This document shows, piece after piece, positions 6,370-7,456 of a stretch of DNA of 7,456 bases (positions are counted from its first letter, which is position 1; every line of letters begins with the position of its first letter). Origin of the DNA: Alphaproteobacteria bacterium (GTDB taxonomy: Bacteria > Pseudomonadota > Alphaproteobacteria > VGEJ01); assembly GCA_016869335.1 (NCBI GenBank), contig VGEJ01000121.1, forward strand, positions 1 to 7,456. The letters are read 5' to 3'. Under the pieces are notes generated by a model. That model had not been told where the DNA came from and did not search any database. It saw only the letters and a list, made by a program, of their open reading frames with translations. The position numbers and the translations under genes were made by a program.

Positions 6370-6878
6370 GGGCTCGCACCGGGTGCGGCGCCGAGATAAA
6401 CGGCGAGGCGCAGCGCGATCTCTTCGCTGACCGCCCGCGCGACCCGCGCCTCGGCATCGCGCGCCGCCGCGATGGTGGCGTAGTCGGACTCGACCACGTT
6501 GTAGGCCGCGATGGAGCGCGTGCGGCCGCTGACAAGGGGGCGACCGGAGGCAAGCTCGACGAGGTCGTAGTGCGCTGCCAGCGTCAGGCTGAACCGGGTC
6601 ACGGTGTCGTCACGCGCGAACGCGAGGCCCTCGGTGGTCTTCTCCAGCGCCACATCGAGCCGAAACATCGGCGCCGCGGTGCGACCCCGCGGCGTCAACA
6701 GGTCGCGGAGATGATTGCGCACGACCTGGCCCACCCGATCGGGGATCGGCGCGATCTCGACTGCCTCAAGCCGAATCCGCGCCGACTCGGCGGCGCCGTG
6801 CTCGCCGTAGAGCGGGCGGAACCCGCACCCGGTGCTTGCCAGCAGCACGCCGAGGGCGAGCGCCCTAGACCACGACAT
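6366..6878 (-). CDS. lptE: LPS-assembly lipoprotein LptE
   Basis: LptE is an outer-membrane lipoprotein that plugs the LptD barrel and takes part in the last step of lipopolysaccharide transport to the cell surface. The 170-residue protein starts with a short lipoprotein signal peptide: positively charged MSWSR, hydrophobic ALALGVLLA, then S-T-G-C with Cys18 as the lipidation site. The mature protein begins CGFRPLYG (18-25), a hallmark of alphaproteobacterial LptE. The rest (RIRLEAVEIAPIPDRVGQVVRN, then an FRLDVALEK strand, RFSLTLAAHYDLVELASG and the SDYATIAAARDAEARVARAVSEEIALRLAVYL helix) fits the family. Ser at -3 of the lipobox is less usual than Leu. The ATG at 6878 lies inside the leuS 3' end (14-bp overlap) with a weak CGGA upstream. 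The leuS-lptE-holA order is typical of the class. Confidence 0.93.
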   Translation of the reverse strand: MSWSRALALGVLLASTGCGFRPLYGEHGAAESARIRLEAVEIAPIPDRVGQVVRNHLRDLLTPRGRTAAPMFRLDVALEKTTEGLAFARDDTVTRFSLTLAAHYDLVELASGRPLVSGRTRSIAAYNVVESDYATIAAARDAEARVARAVSEEIALRLAVYLGAAPGASP

Positions 6879-7456
6879 TCACGATCCGGTTCGGCACCAC
6901 GATCTGCTTGCGCACGGGACGGCCGGCGATCGCGCGCTGCACGTTGTCGAGCGCCAGCGCGGCGGCGGCGAGGCTCCGCTCATCGGCGTCGGGCGCGGCT
7001 TCCAGCGTGGCGCGCAGGCGCCCGTTGACCTGCACCGCGATCGTGACCGCGTCCGCCCGCACCAGGGCGCCATCGGCCACCGGCCACGGCTCATCGACGA
7101 GCAAACGGTCGCGGCCGAGCCGCTGCCACAGCTCCTCGGCAAAGTGCGGCATCATCGGACCGATCAACCGAACGGTCGTCTCCATCGCCTCGCGCCAGCT
7201 CCAGGCGAAGCCGGCTTCCGTCGCGGCAGTCGCCGTCATGGTGCCGACGAGCGCGTTGACCAGCTCGTAGATGCGGGCGACGGCGCGATTGAAGTGGAAC
7301 CCCTCGAGGTCCTTGGTCACCTCGGCGATCGTGCGATGGCTCGCCCGGCGGAGCGCCAGCGCGCTCGGGCCCACCGCGTCGGGCGGTGCCGCCCCGGCGG
7401 GGGGGAGCGCGAGCGGCGGCGCCTCGACGAGACGCCACAGCCGGTTGACGAAGCGC
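6865..7456 (-). CDS. leuS: Leucyl-tRNA synthetase, C-terminal end (partial)
   Basis: The frame is open from the right edge (first whole codon at 7455) to the TAG at 6865-6867, about 196 residues; the start lies beyond the window. It begins RFVNRLWRLV, the opening of the class Ia anticodon-binding helical domain of LeuS. It continues through HRTIAEVTKDLEGFHFNRAVARIYELVN, GPMMPHFAEELWQRLG and EPWPVADGALV to the small C-terminal domain TIAVQVNGRLRATLEA. The ending, RKQIVVPNRIVNVVV, is the usual LeuS C terminus that contacts the tRNA corner. LeuS charges tRNA-Leu in the cytoplasm; its catalytic HIGH/KMSKS motifs and editing domain are outside the window. A Pro/Ala-rich linker (VEAPPLALPPAGAAPPDAVG) sits between the first two helices, where other LeuS proteins also vary. 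The gene overlaps the lptE start by 14 bp. Confidence 0.96.
   Translation of the reverse strand, partial: RFVNRLWRLVEAPPLALPPAGAAPPDAVGPSALALRRASHRTIAEVTKDLEGFHFNRAVARIYELVNALVGTMTATAATEAGFAWSWREAMETTVRLIGPMMPHFAEELWQRLGRDRLLVDEPWPVADGALVRADAVTIAVQVNGRLRATLEAAPDADERSLAAAALALDNVQRAIAGRPVRKQIVVPNRIVNVVV

Noticed and set aside
5602..6399. Long open frame (265 codons) on the + strand opposite holA
   Set aside because: It is antisense to a well-supported holA. Such frames arise readily opposite GC-rich genes, and the translation is Arg/Ala/Gly-rich with no recognisable domain.
6141..7028. Long open frame (295 codons) on the + strand across lptE, the end of leuS and the start of holA
   Set aside because: It spans three supported genes on the other strand, is dominated by Arg/Ala/Gly and has no family signature; it is a composition artefact.
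1..7456. Search for tRNA or rRNA genes, CRISPR repeats, insertion sequences, attachment sites and phage or defence genes
   Set aside because: None was seen. The window is nearly fully occupied by conserved housekeeping genes, with no gap above 24 bp, so no hidden accessory system is supported.

Overview
This is a compact, very GC-rich chromosomal segment with almost no non-coding DNA. Gene content and order point to an alphaproteobacterium, probably Rhodospirillales-like or a relative: mnmE-mnmG-rsmG-parA-parB on the + strand, facing leuS-lptE-holA on the - strand. The LptE lipoprotein begins with the CGFRPLYG motif typical of alphaproteobacteria, and RsmG carries the VSRET peptide that encodes a parS site in this class. 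Genus cannot be decided from the sequence alone. The mnmEG-rsmG-parAB block normally lies near the replication origin, so this is probably an origin-proximal region.

Plus strand, 1-4403: the 3' end of mnmE (tRNA wobble-uridine GTPase), mnmG (its FAD partner), rsmG (16S rRNA m7G methyltransferase), then parA and parB (chromosome partitioning). The genes are 9 bp apart or overlap by 41, 8 and 4 bp, so they look like one translationally coupled operon. Two sites for the ParB protein encoded here are embedded in the upstream genes. One is a perfect 16-bp palindromic parS inside rsmG (2162-2177). The other is a slightly degenerate parS at 240-255 whose centre contains the GTG start codon of mnmG. 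The window thus holds a whole segregation module: motor (ParA), CTPase clamp (ParB) and centromere (parS).

Minus strand, 7456-4405 (transcribed right to left): the 3' end of leuS (leucyl-tRNA synthetase), lptE (outer-membrane LPS-insertion lipoprotein), holA (DNA polymerase III delta, clamp loader), then a beta-hydroxyacid dehydrogenase closely resembling L-threonate dehydrogenase (LtnD). The first three overlap by 14 and 4 bp. The dehydrogenase follows holA after 24 bp and has its own strong ribosome binding site. It is the one gene that does not belong to the usual housekeeping neighbourhood. It meets parB tail-to-tail with a single base between the stop codons.

No stretch longer than 24 bp lacks a gene. 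I saw no RNA genes, mobile elements, CRISPR arrays, intrinsic terminators or clear sigma70 promoters. I found no convincing undescribed system. The points most worth a second look are the parS sites placed within coding and initiation sequences, and the lone LtnD-like gene.
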